Below are positions 45,863-58,000 of a stretch of DNA of 64,000 bases, in pieces. Position numbers and translations under genes: made by a program. The notes beneath the pieces were generated by a model. It saw only the letters and a program-made list of their open reading frames with translations. It made no database searches and was not told where the DNA came from. The DNA is from Acridotheres tristis (Eukaryota > Chordata > Aves > Passeriformes > Sturnidae): assembly GCA_037013685.1 (NCBI GenBank), contig CM072898.1:2108001-2172000 (forward strand), read 5' to 3'. Position 1 is the stretch's first letter, and each line of letters starts with the position of its first letter.

Positions 45863-48800
45863 GTACGTGTCAAGGACGGGTATATAAATGGATTTTTATT
45901 TATTCACAACTCCAAGACTAATTGCTTCTCTTTGCCTGAAGGCCAAGAGATTGGTTTTAATATGACACTTCAAAAGTATTCATAGAACTACAGAGATACT
46001 AAGTGTCATTGTTTAAGAGAGAAATCTCACTATGTTACTTGTGACCCTGAAAATAAAATCTTCCACTGTATTTTGAATCCTAATGTTGTTTTTCAGAGTT
46101 TCACTTAAAGCTCAACTATCAAGAAGTGTACAAAGGAAAATATTAAATAGTATGTAGTGAACAAAAAAGAAGAAATACTGTTAGAACTGAATAGAACTTA
46201 TTTTCTCAACAATTCTATTATCCTCCCTATAAAGCAATGCAAAATTTGTAGAAGATTCCTGAGCTCAGTTGCAGGATATTAGAATTAGAAATGATAAGTT
46301 GTAATTTATCATAGGGGCTTAAAAGTTCCTAACCAAATGCCCAGCATGTGTTTATTACAATTCCAAGTGCTTCAAAATACATTGGATTTTTTTTTTACCA
46401 ACAGTTCTTTGTATTGTCTGCAGATGCTTAAAAATGGAATTGGACAGAACTATTCTGTAATCTGTTTTTATACCCAATTATTCTATAGTTTGCTTTCTTT
46501 TTTTTTTTTTTAATAAATGGCTAAAATTTATCAATACACCTAAGACAGTGTGAAAGGGAGGCCATAAGGAACTTCAGCTTATTTTCTTTATTATTTTTCC
46601 CCCCAAAATAATTAATTGTATGTATATTACAGGACAGAATATTACTAGATCATGAAAATATGCTGATTTGAAGGAATATAAGTTTCCTATCAAAAAGATG
46701 CTCCAAGTATACTTTGAGATGTGTGAAAGAAAGTATCATAAATTGACAAACAGCATTAACCTCTTCTGCACCATGCTCTCTGAATTAGAGCAGCACAACT
46801 TCCAGCTGGTGGTGTTCTTGAGAGCCCTGTATGATGTTGTGGCAGTAAACCTCATCCTATCCAAGTCCTTAATCTTTTTCTTATGTTTTATCCTGAGGTT
46901 TAAACCTGACTTCATCACTTGTTATGTTCCATAATTTAACTTGAGGCATTCTGGTGATGATACCTACGTTTCCATCAACTACAGTAAGTGCAGGGAGAAA
47001 ACTCTGGAGTGACTGGTCCTCGCTGAAACTCACCATGTTCTACCAGGCATTTTAAGATAAAGCAGTAAGGGAGAAAATGGATCATTTCATTAAATGTTTA
47101 AAGCAGATAAAGGAGAATTAAGGGATTGTTCCTTTAAAAAAAAGGAATCAATGTCTATATGCAGATTGATACTCCTCCCAGTCACAGTTACCACTGGAGT
47201 TTAGATGGACTTTTATCTTAGAAGATTTGAGTAAATAACTGGGATTTCAAAAGTAGTTGTTGGACCCCGGGTGCATGCTCAGTCAGCAAAGGCTGCATGA
47301 CTGTTGCTTTCAGTGGCTTTTCAGGGCTGTGATGGGTTTGGCTCTGTCTCCTGGACCGCAGAGGCACCGGGGACAAACACACCTGAACACAGAGCTCGGT
47401 GGCCGTGGGTGCTCCGAGTGCCACCATCACTTCCATCACTGGAAATGAGAGACAAGCAGAAGCTGATGTTACGTATGTGTTGAGCCTCCAGAAAGGTTTG
47501 TTCTTGTGAGGAACCTGAAAATATTAAGCGTCTTGAAATCCCAGTACTTGCTACAGTCAGTTGACATATAAGGAATAAGAAAAAGAAAGGACATCACCCA
47601 GTTGAAGCAAGTTTTCAAGCCGGTTGCAGTGCCAATCATTCTGGAACAGGAACTCGACCCAGGGTTTGCTAATTAAGTCAAATAATTGTTTGTCATTTGT
47701 AGACAGATGAGGGGTTTCCTGAGAGCACTAAGCATGACCGTGCAAAGGCCAAAATCTGATCATTAGGAAATAACCAAGTCTTGTCAGTCTTTTCCCTTGA
47801 ATGCTCTTCTATTCTTTTCAAGAAACAGCTTGCTGCTGAGTAAGTTTACAAACCATTACTTTATTGACTAAATACAGATGGATTGTTTTTAAAACTATCC
47901 ATTATCCAGTGCCTAACTCGTGACAACAGTGTGGTGCAAAGAAATAATCTGTCCTGGAATGCCAAGATGAAATAGCTTGTCAGGAAATACAGTATTGGGA
48001 AGGTTTGTTTGTCTTTTCTGCTTCCAACTGTTATAAGCCAAAGATAGCTTCCAAAATGAAACGTACATAATCAAGATGTCCCGTGTTAATGTTCATCACT
48101 GTGTTTTGAGTTTCATACATTTTGTTAAGTGCTCTGCCTCCTCTTCTTAAACGGGTTATAAAACCAAGGAGTGTTTTTTAACCTGTTTAAGTAACGTGTG
48201 TGGTGTTAGTTTTTAGCTACTTATTAAATAAAGCTTATCCATATTGTATATGTCACAGAGACGAGAAAACATTTTTATGGCTGAGTTTAATCCATTCATT
48301 GGTTTATTAGAGACACAATGTACTCTGAAGAATGTCACAAATCCACATGGTGTCCCTGAGCGCTTGATTTTTGCATATGGATCGCTGACTTAGCTGAACG
48401 ATGTATAAAATCCTGTGTAGCCAGGCAGCTCCCAAATGAATACACTTCTAAGGGAGGTTATACGCATTGCTTCTGCCAGCAAAGGTCTGGAATATGTTAA
48501 ACTGCAGAAAAATCACTTAACAGAATATAGAGAACGAAGAAAAGAGCTATAATGGCCCTTTTGTAACAAATCATTTACACTTTTTAGTATCTTTGGGCAC
48601 AGGCACTTCTAGAATCATAGGTGCATTGCTTATTTATGTACCAGCATTTCAGCAGGCTTTTTCTTTGGCAAATACCAGACCAAAGGGGTTTGGATCATGT
48701 GTGGCAGGGACAGAACCTGAGAGAGCAGCAGCTCAGTAAAGGATCACGACAAAGACATGAAAGTGGAAGAAAAAGAAAATGGAGCAAGTTCTTCCAGAAC

Positions 48801-49039
48801 CTGAATTTAACAGCACACGGAAATTGAATTAAGCACACCTTTATTTTGAAAAATATCTCAATAGTAGAAAAAAAAAATCAGAATTGGAAAGAGAAAACTA
48901 AGAGAATATTTTGAGGTAGTGATGTTCATCCGTTGGATAAAATTATTGGCGAATTGGAATTCGTGGAACTGCGGTGAACGTGCAGAGTGAGGCACAATAC
49001 AGAGCAAAACTCATTACTGCTAGCAGTATGAAAAGGGAG

Positions 49040-49215
49040 CCGTAACAGTGTTGTGGGCCATGATTTCTGCGTGCTGAGCCGCGGTGGCTCTCCCTGCCCA
49101 CCTGTGACGCAGGCGGGCTCAGCTGGAGCGTTTCCAGCGCAGAACGCGGCCCTACCACGGGGCTGATGCGCGGCGGTGCTGCTCGCCGCGCTGAGCCGGG
49201 CTGCAGCCTCGCTGC
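49040..49215. promoter_or_regulatory. short CpG-rich patch
   Basis: About 170 bp with many CpGs (GAGCCGCGGTGGC, TGACGCAGGCGGG, GATGCGCGGCGGTG) in AT-rich surroundings. It is too short for a classical CpG island and could be a distal regulatory element. Confidence 0.35.
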
Positions 49216-51729
49216 CATTGTTCCAGCACAAAGAAGAGGAGAGCTCTGAACCTGGCCAGCTGAGCGAGAGCCTATCCAAATCCTGCTATGCCAGAGACCC
49301 TTGGAAAGAAGGCAGTATGTCAGACATATGGTTGAAACATGCTGTGCTCCAGCCATCCTCGGCTAGCGTATGGTCTCCCGAGTACCACTGCCAGCTGGGC
49401 TCTAATTTACACTGGGCCTGAGAATCGGGGACCTTAGCAGTGTCCCTGATGGTCTCTGCTCCTTTGCTTCACTGATTTCAGATACGCAGCTATCAGAGCT
49501 TTCCATTTTCCCTGTCTGGCATCCTTTCAGACAGACACAGGGGGATATCCTTTACTTTAACACTGTCCTTGGTTGAAAAAGCAGAGCTGGGTATTTTGTG
49601 AGAGTAAAATTTCAGCATCCTGACTCTGTAGAATATTTTATATTCATGGTGTCACAGCAGATGACATGCAAGTATGTAAAGTTAATAAAACAAGCATCCC
49701 TAGAGCAACTGATATAGAAACAGCATTGCCAAGTAGTAGAAATTATACTTATCTGTTCTAACCTGTGTCTTTGAGGATGCATATGCATGTTCATTTTCCA
49801 TGGATTTGCACTCTTGACTTTGTAAACATTGCATTATTCCACATTTCTGTCATGCATTTCTTCTCAGAAAAAGAAGAACAGAATGCTTGTTGGAATAAAC
49901 TCCTTAAATAAGAGGCATATTTCTCATCTTGAAGTGCATGTTGAATGGTGCATAAAGAAGAGAGTAAAAAAGTCTTTGTTCAACCCTTGTTTAAACTTCA
50001 GTTCAAGCGTTTTATTACAATGTCACAGATTTTGCTAGTCTTCACTTTGAACTGTTATTGAAGGAATTAATTTAAAACTTTTAGTTTGCAATTAGCCTCT
50101 GAGATGTAGAATTTGTAGAAGAAATCTATAAACAGATGAATTCAATACAATTTGAAATAAAAATTATTTGATACTACTAGCCCCAGTATAGTAGCCTTCT
50201 TGAAGTGGTTTGTAGCAGCAATTACATGGTTCTGTTTCGTTAATTTCTGGAGCATTATGCCAAGTCTGCTTTATGCAAAGGGTCGTTGTGCACACTTAGT
50301 ATATTTGTGAATGCTATTCAGTTACACTTTCTGTTGTCAAGACGTCCTCTTGGGAAAAGGGTGCACGTATATTTTCAGATGTGATATTCTTTGGTGAATA
50401 AAGGCATTTGAAAAGTCTTTGCACGAAACAGTTTCACTTTAATCCCTCATTTTTGAATACGTTGTGTTAAATCTAACAGAGGACATCAGCCTTGGCTGCT
50501 CTGTTGCTTGCTCAGGAGTGTCTCTCCTTGTAAAACCCCATCTTGGAGTTAGTTTTCCAGACCACCTCCTGTTCCTCACAAGATATTCTTGAGTTATGAC
50601 ATAACCAAGGAACCTCCTGGCTAGGAGCTGCCTTTCCTCTGAGGAACTGGTGATTTAATAGTAAAAGGGTAAATGAACTGAAGAGGTGGAAATGATCTTA
50701 ATTCAATAGGACCATGAAGGTGTCCAGGGACAAGTAATCTCATCTACATCGCCAAGACCCTCCAGTTTCCTTCCCCTGCTGCTTTGCTGTTCAATGCTTG
50801 CCTCTTATTTCAAATGACACTGGTAATTTTTAGAGCAGTGATACTTTTGTGTATCCAACACACTGGAGCCCATTTCTCATCTGGACATCAACACTGACCA
50901 CACAATTGCTTGCAAGAGTCTTGTCGTCAGCTCTGATTAAATGATAAAGAATGAGAGTGAAAATTACACTTGGGTCTGTGCAGGATCCCATATTCCTTCT
51001 CATTTGATGCTTTTTAGAGTTTCACTCTTCAGTCACAGGCCTGAAATTCAAATGCAGACTCTTCCCCCTGTGGACCAGGTATTTACTTGCTTTTCATGAG
51101 CATCTACATTCATATTCCCAGAATGGCACGGATGGGAGGGCACACATTTTGCCTGTGAAAAGGGCAGCTCTTCCAAGAGGATTAAGATTCTTGCATCTGG
51201 GGAATGGTAAAGCAGGGTGGGTGACTGTGGCCATGGCTTTCCTGGAGTCAGCGATGGCTGAAGCAGGGAAGGCTCTCTCCTTTCCTCTTCCCTTTTCTCT
51301 TCACCTTTGGTGGAGCCAGCAGGGAACTGGGTAATGGAAAGGAGGCCACTCTTGGAGGACATCTCTGCCAGTCTTCCTCCTGTGTCCCCTCCTCATCCCT
51401 ACAGTTTTCCCTGTTGTTTCTCCAGATGAAGGCCCCTGTCCGATTGTTCCCTGCTCGGCAGCTCTGCCACAGTAGAATAGCAAGTCCCCATCTCTCCTGT
51501 TATGCTGCATGAAACTAAAAATACCAACCCCACTGGAGTTACTTCTACATTAAAGATGTAAGTGAAATTTAAAAATCACTTTTGGAGCTTTTTATTTTTT
51601 ATTTAATTTTTAATTAATCTTAATTAATTTGAATTTTGAAGCAATCAGAAAAATAGTTTTAAATATATAGATATATTTCGGTGGGCTCCCCCCCATATCC
51701 GCTGGTGAGATCATGAATAATGCAGGACA
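49216..51729. other. intergenic sequence
   Basis: AT-rich to GC-moderate non-coding DNA. The run at 51580-51680 is very AT-rich. No gene, repeat family or RNA was recognised. Confidence 0.6.
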
Positions 51730-52620
51730 GAAGCTGTGGTCCCCGTTTGTATGGCCGAGGTCGGGGCTTTGCCCAGACCTGGCGTGGGCCGAGCGGTGAC
51801 CGGCTGTCCCCGTGTCGCCATTCCGGTCCCAGGGTGGCCGCGGGGCGAGCCCGCAGGGCCGGGCCGGGTGCGGGAGCCGCCGAGTCCCGGCTCCAGCCTG
51901 AGCCCCGCCTGAGCCCCGCTCCAGCCTGAGCCCCGCTCCAGCCTGAGCCTCCCCCCAGCCCCGCTGTCGCCCCAGCCCCGCTGTCCCCCCAGCCCCGCTG
52001 TCCCCCCAGCCCCGCTGTCCCCCCAGCCCCGCTGTCGCCCCAGCCCCGCTGTCGCCCCAGCCCCGCTGTCCCCCCAGCCCCGCTGTCGCCCCAGCCCCGC
52101 TGTCCCCCCAGCCCCGCTGTCCCCCCAGCCCCGCTGTCGCCCCAGTCCCGCTGTCCCCCCAGCCCCGCTGTCGCCCCAGTCCCGCTGTCCCCCCAGCCCC
52201 GCTGTCCCCTCAGCCCCGCTGTCCCCCCAGCCCCGCTGTCGCCCCAGCCCCGCTCCCGCTCGGCGCTCGCTCCGTGCCGGTCCCGCCGTTGCCGTGGAGA
52301 CGGGCGCTGCCCGGGGGCTGAGGGGGCTGCAGGGGAGCGGAGCCCCGGGCTGAGCGCTGCGCCCGGCGCTGCGGGGTCCCTGTGGGGCCAGCACTGCCGA
52401 GCAGCCCCGGGGCTGAGCGGGACCCTCTGGGCGGGGTCCATCCAGCGCCTTGCAGGGCCCATGGCTCCTGTGGCAGCGCAGAGGGGCCCCCGGGCCTGCG
52501 GGCCTGTGACCGGCCCGGCAGCGCTGCCCGGGGCCGCGGGGCCAGCCCGGCTCCACCCAGCTCCCGGCGGGATCTGCCGCGGAGCGCGGCCCTCCGAGGG
52601 GCACCGAGTGTTGTTGTTTC
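51730..52620. promoter_or_regulatory. orphan CpG island 8 kb upstream of the KCTD15 promoter cluster
   Basis: About 890 bp of GC-rich, CpG-rich sequence contains a 17-bp minisatellite. Outside the array the unique parts (51740-51890, 52260-52610) remain CpG-dense and include an X-box-like GTTGCCGTGGAGAC at 52289-52302. No flanking exon could be assigned. It could promote an unannotated transcript or act as a distal element. Confidence 0.55.
51893..52258. repeat. 17-bp GC-rich minisatellite with G-quadruplex potential
   Basis: About 21 copies of a 17-bp unit. The main form is CTGTCSCCCCAGCCCCG. Three older-looking copies of CAGCCTGAGCCCCGCTC lie at the left. The minus strand reads GCGGGGCTGGGGGGACAG, so G4-G6 runs recur with loops of 2-5 bases, a near-ideal G-quadruplex pattern. 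Most units carry one or two CpGs. The long minus-strand open frame (17-residue period) follows from the stop-free unit and is not a gene. Confidence 0.95.
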
Positions 52621-53326
52621 TAATTAATGCCTGTGTGGTAGCCTAATCTGTGTTACCGGGCTCTCAGGAGTATTGTCGCAGCAAAGGTATATTCTAGGGT
52701 TCAGTTAATTAAAAAATTATTTATAAATCTGCCTGGGTCCTGTGTTGCGCTTAACTTTGCTGTTGTGGCTGTACCACAGAAGAAATACCCAATATTGATG
52801 CAGTTACAGCAGTAGTTTGGCTAATTTCCTGTAGAGCTCTTTTCTCTGCTCTTCCACATGGGATTCCTGGGAATTCCTGGATTCAAGGGCTCGCTGTCCT
52901 GTGAGCCGTGCTCGCTGTGGTTCAGCAGGACTGACACCTGCTTTGTCCGTGTGTGCCGGGAGCAGAGCATCTCCTCAGATGCCGGGGACTGTCCTGCTGC
53001 CAGCCTTGCCTGCTCTCCTAAAGGCACCTGCTTCTAGGGCTGGAGTCTGGAGCACACTTAGACCTCCGGATAGATTTGTGCTGGGATAAAGTCATGTCAC
53101 GAGTCCTCAGGAGAAATAAGGTGACACTTGTTAGATTCTGGTTTTATTTTACGATAAGCTTCCCCCTCCCCAGTCCTGTTTTTTTTTTTTTTTTTTTTTT
53201 TTTTTCAAGTGCATGCCAAAGTGTCTACTATCTGTTCTCTTTGGCTACATACTTTTTATAAACTCAGTATCAGCCATGCATTTAAACACATATTTGTGAT
53301 GAGGATGTGTCTGATTTGCTTATAGT
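52621..53326. other. intergenic sequence with poly(T) tract
   Basis: Non-coding. It includes a 27-base T run at 53179-53205. No element was recognised. Confidence 0.6.
53179..53205. repeat. T27 homopolymer
   Basis: Uninterrupted T run following CCCCAGTCCTG. It lies 120 bp left of the CR1 fragment and is not part of it. Confidence 0.95.
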
Positions 53327-53490
53327 CACAGAATCACAGAATTACAGAATCACAGAATCACAGAATAACTAGGTTGGAGGAGACCTCCAAGATCATCAAG
53401 TCCAACCCATGCCCTAACACCTCAACTAGACCATGACACTGAATGCCACAATGAGGTTCAAGCAAAAACTTGATGAAAAACACCTGATTT
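53327..53490 (-). mobile_element. CR1 LINE fragment, 3' end, reverse orientation
   Basis: The segment begins with the (CACAGAAT)n direct repeat that is the complement of the CR1 3' terminus. It continues GGTTGGAGGAGACCTCCAAG, ATCATCAAGTCCAACCCATG, the standard avian CR1 3' untranslated sequence. It is severely 5'-truncated (about 160 bp). CTGATTT occurs at 53311-53317 and 53484-53490 and may be remnants of a short target duplication. Confidence 0.9.
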
Positions 53491-54435
53491 CTGTATATAT
53501 ATGTCTGTGTTTGTATGTGTTTATTTTGGAGTTAATTTCTTTTTGAGACTGATAACAAGGGAGAATGTCTCTCTCAACAAGCCAAATTGAAAGAAGATGA
53601 TACAGAAGCTGGATTCAGTATGGGTGAATAAATCTAGCCATAGAATTATACATAAGCTCTGGAGTTTCACACTGCATTGCAAAGCATGGTAAGCTTGTCT
53701 TAACTCTTGCTTTTTTTTTTTTTCTTCTTTTTTTTCTCTCCAAGGAGTAGGGTGCCAACGCTGCTGACACTTGGCTTCCCAGAAATAGGTGTTTAAGTCA
53801 AGTGTTTGAAACAGAAATTGTGTTACTGTTTCTTTGTGGCCTCTAGAAAATAACAGAGTAGTAAGGTGGTGGGTTATGAGTTATACTGCATTTCTAGGAT
53901 AGAAAATACACAGTATAGGAGTCAGTTCTAAGAAAATGTGAGGAAATTAATTGAATAGGAGAATAAACACTTTAATATTTTGCTTTTATATAAAAAAGTC
54001 CTAACCAATTATTTGTCTTGAGCCTTTATACTTCAATAAATTAAAAAAAAAAATCATATTGTTGAAGAACATAGAAAAAATATCTGTTCCAAAGTACAGA
54101 TATGTTGGAAAGGTTGCCAATATGTAGCTTATCTTTGGAAGCAAAGCATAATCTTTATTGAACATTTTTGAGGGAAATTATTACTTAATCATTCAATATT
54201 GCTTTCTATTATTTTGAGAACAGTTACTGATTGTTTATAAAACCCAGCCCACTAAGAGTGCTTCTACCTCATTTCACACCTCATTGTTTCGCAGATTGTC
54301 TGTGATTGTGGAAGTTGAAGTCCTAGTAATTTAATTTCTTGACCATCTACCTGTGTAGTTTAAAATCTTTAGTCTGAAGAATGCACCAGAAGTACTTGCT
54401 TTGGTATGTAGAGCTTTGATTTCTGTAAGCTGTAT
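53491..54435. other. intergenic sequence
   Basis: AT-rich, non-coding. Short T-runs occur at 53710-53740. No element was recognised. Confidence 0.6.
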
Positions 54436-54450
54436 AGAATAATTTTGTGA

Positions 54451-55072
54451 AAAAGCTTGAGAGAATCACAGAATGACACTCTGTTAAGGGATTGGAAGGG
54501 ACCTGAAACATCACCTGGTCCTGAGCCCCTGCCATGGGCAGGACATCTTCCATTAGAGCAGGCTGCTCAAGGCTTTGTACAATATGGCCTTGGACACTTC
54601 CAGGCATGGGGAATCTGCAACCTGTTCCAGTGTCTCACCAACCTCCCAGCGAAAAAATTCTTCCTAATATCCAATCTATCTGTAACTCTCCTGTCCTACC
54701 ACCACAGCTCCTGACAAAGTGTCCTTCCCTGCAGCCCCTTCACACCCTGGAAGGTGCCTGAGGTCTCCACACAAAGACCCTTCTCTTCTCCAGGCTAAAC
54801 AGCCCCAGCTTTCTCAGCTTGTCCTCACAGGGGATGTGCCCCAATCCTCGGGACTTGCTGCAACAATTTCATGTCCTTCTCGTGTTGGGAACACCAGAAC
54901 TGGATGCAGCATTGCCAGTGGGGTCACAAGAGCAGAGCAGGGGGAGGATCACCTCCCTCGACCTTCTGGCCACAGTTCTCTGGATGCAGCTCAGGATTCC
55001 CTTGGCTTTCTGGGCTGTGAGCACTCACTGCTGGTTCATGGTGAGTTTTTGATCAACCATCGCCCCCAAGAC
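54451..55072 (-). mobile_element. CR1 LINE fragment, reverse orientation, with 15-bp flanking duplication
   Basis: After a short GAATCACAGAATGACA start, the sequence follows the reverse complement of the CR1 3' region: GGATTGGAAGGGACCT, GCAGGCTGCTCAAGGC, CCAGGCATGGGGAATCTGC, CTTCCTAATATCCAATCTA, CTCCAGGCTAAACAGCCCCA, AACTGGATGCAGCATTGCCA. It is 5'-truncated at about 620 bp, so no reverse transcriptase is intact. AGAATAATTTTGTGA occurs exactly at 54436-54450 and 55073-55087 and brackets the element. The 12 bases 54451-54462 between the left copy and the CR1 3' repeat may be extra 3' sequence carried with the element. Confidence 0.95.
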
Positions 55073-55087
55073 AGAATAATTTTGTGA

Positions 55088-58000
55088 GAATGCTGGTGTT
55101 CTCAGGGACAACCTGCTCGCCTTTCCATGACTTGCAAATGCTGATTCTCTTAAAGATTTGATGACTCTTTTACTGTGGGCAAAAGCAAGCAAACAAACTC
55201 CTGATGGTATTGAACAGGGCAGTTAGCAGAACAGGCTTGTAGTGTTATGGGACTCCTCATTGTCTCCTTACTTGAAAAACATAATATTGGTGTACAAAAC
55301 TGTAGTTAACTATGTTTGTTGGATAAATTTAATTGTCACAAGCTGCATTTAATCCTTTGCAGAGCAACGGAGAAAGCAGTAATCTTAGGAGCAAAGCTCA
55401 CTGTCTCGCTCTGCTTTTAGTAGAGCTGCTGAAATTAAAATATAGGAAGCCTTTAATAAGAAATAATTTGGGAGGTGACACACACAGTCTACATGCCCAT
55501 TTATTGGTGAGACTTATACTTCTGCATTCTATGCAAATAATAGGTCTTAGCTTTTCTGTTTACATGCTGTTAGTTCAGCCTGTAACTTAAAACTCTTCTT
55601 TGTAATAGCTCCATTAAGAAATTAAGGGAGGATTTACTTGAGCAAGGAAACTCAAAGTTAATCTTGCATAGGTATATGGTGATCTAGTAGATACTTTCTT
55701 TCTGAAATGCAGAACTTTTATGAATCAAGTTATGGCCCCTGTTCATTTCCATTAAACTTGGACATGCAATTTAATGTGGCTTTTTTCCTTTTTTATTTTT
55801 CTTCTTTCTTTCTTTTTTTTTTTTGTTGGTGCCTGATAGTTATGCTAATAGAGTGTTAATTTTGTGATATTTAATGTTTACAGTGTTAATAGATAAAGAT
55901 AATAGCTGTGCTTTGTTGTGTTGGAGAATTTTAGTATGTTATTTATAGATCTGAAACCTACAAGATATGATATAAAAGCCTTCAATATGAAAAATGTTAC
56001 AATTCTGAGCAGACAGTGAGAAAATTGCCTTTTAGAGGTCAAAACTCCCAATGCCTCTGGCAACATGGCCTTGATGTCATTTGACAGGGTGGAAACACAG
56101 CCCTTCATGGGAATAAACAGCCAATACCTGCATGATTCATTTTGTTAGAAGGGTTCTCCCATTGTTGCTAGGCAATATTTCCTAGGTGGAGTTAAAAACC
56201 AACAAAAATATCAACAACAAAACCCCCAAAACCCAACTGCTGTCTCCTCAGAATAATACTTATTGCACGTTGTCTTCCATTGTTTGTTTGTTTTTCTAAT
56301 TAAGTAATTTTGCCTCCTGCAGAATGGATGTATCAGCTGAGTCTCAATAGAGACCTTCCCCACTAAGAGGCAGCAAGGGGAAGGGCTGCAAAAGGATAGC
56401 ACCTGGTTAGTGGAAGGTTTCCTTTCTACCTTCCTCTGTCCCTTCTTCGAGCTGTCTGTTTGGAAATGCTTGACTATGTCGTGATGTGCAATTCTCAGAG
56501 AAGAAACATGGCAGAGACCAGCAGACATTCATTTGAAATGATTTTCATTCACTGCATTCTGGAATGGACTTGAAAGCAGGTCTCAGAGGCAACTTGTATG
56601 TACCAGTTTGTCTTACATATTTATTTATGACAGACTTGAATCTTCAGGATGGTATTCTATCAAGTGACATACCCACTCAGTGTGATGTGTGTCTAAAAAT
56701 AGGTCATTGTCAAAGGACAGGAAAGGAATTGTATAAATCTATAAACTAAACCATTGCAGTCTAGTGTGATAGCATACTCTGAAGCTGAGGTAATGTTATC
56801 TTCAAAATTGTTGCCTTCCACAGATTATTTTCTAGAACAATACATTAACACTGTATTTATCAAAACAGGAGGATGGCTGCAGACTCTAAGGACAGCTAAT
56901 GCTAATGGGTTACTTCTGACACAGCAGTTAGAAACAGTAAGGTAAAACAAACCATAGCAGAAGGTGGCAGGGCTGGACCAAACTTTGCTCTTATGCTTAA
57001 AATATTACTGATTTGAACCTCCCATTTTTTCACGTGTTAAATTGTATTATAAAACACTTATTTAGTGCTGAGACTCAGGCATTTGGGTTTGAAAATAATG
57101 CTTCTGTTTGGTGCATTTGGTCAATGTGAATAGATTTTTTTCCTCTAGTTACTTTAGGGTGTTGAGAGGACTGAAAACGAGACCCTGAAGAATGACACTG
57201 TTTAAAAATGGGCATTAGGAAAGGAATTTTTGTCATTTCAAATAACTTGTTGATGTATATAAATGTATGGGGTTTGGACTATAACAATGCAGATTTTTTT
57301 ACTGTTTATGACAGCATAAGCACCAATACATAGGTGAGGTCTTGAACTTAGCTGCACAAGTGATATGTTTTGGTGTTTAATGCAGTGCTCCGACTGTAAA
57401 CCAAATAGAATGGCTAATATTTAATTAAGGATAGAGTGTGGAAATGGTCAGCAAAAGAACACATGCATCTGTGTACAGGGTTATATTGAGGTTTGCAGTT
57501 ACCAGGTAAAGGGGAAGTGTGACATCTGGTGGAAAGATGGTATCAGGAGCAAGAGATTCCCATCCGTAAATGGGATCATTTGGCACAAAAATGCATTATA
57601 TGTTGTTTAAAACCACTGCTTGAGATGAAATTCAGATGAGTGACATATTTTGTGATCTCGTATTTCATATTGTCCAAACCAGAATACATGACAACATGAT
57701 TATGTCCTTAATGAATAGTGATCTCTTCTAAGCTACTAAAGAAAGCTTATTTTGTTAAATTCTTCCCCAGACTCTCAATCTACACTGAAAATACATTAAT
57801 ATGGTACAGGTTTAGCTACCATTTGGGATCCAAATATTTTTTCAGAAATATGTCATCTGAGTAACTATGATGATCCTAGCAGGTTTTTTGATACTTGAGT
57901 TCTTTATTGAGTCTTCTGAAATACTGCTTCCAGGTGCAAATCCCAAATTATCAGGATCACTTGAGGCTGCTGTTCTGGGAGATACTGGAATGACCCTGGC

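Larger units (their letters stand above)
44561..49039. other. upstream intergenic region, AT-rich
   Basis: No coding gene is supported. The block 44660-44810 is complex and enhancer-like. Plus-strand splice-like signals occur at 44613-44636 (strong acceptor) and 45820-45870 (acceptor plus donor). From 46000 to 49000 the sequence is AT-rich and featureless to the eye. Confidence 0.6.

Noticed and set aside
46668..46934. 88-codon plus-strand frame with hydrophobic segments
   Set aside because: Single short frame in AT-rich DNA, no recognisable family, no splice or promoter evidence.
51659..52604. Glycine/arginine-rich minus-strand frames of 267 and 297 codons
   Set aside because: Produced by the 17-bp GC-rich array, which keeps frames open; no recognisable domain outside it.
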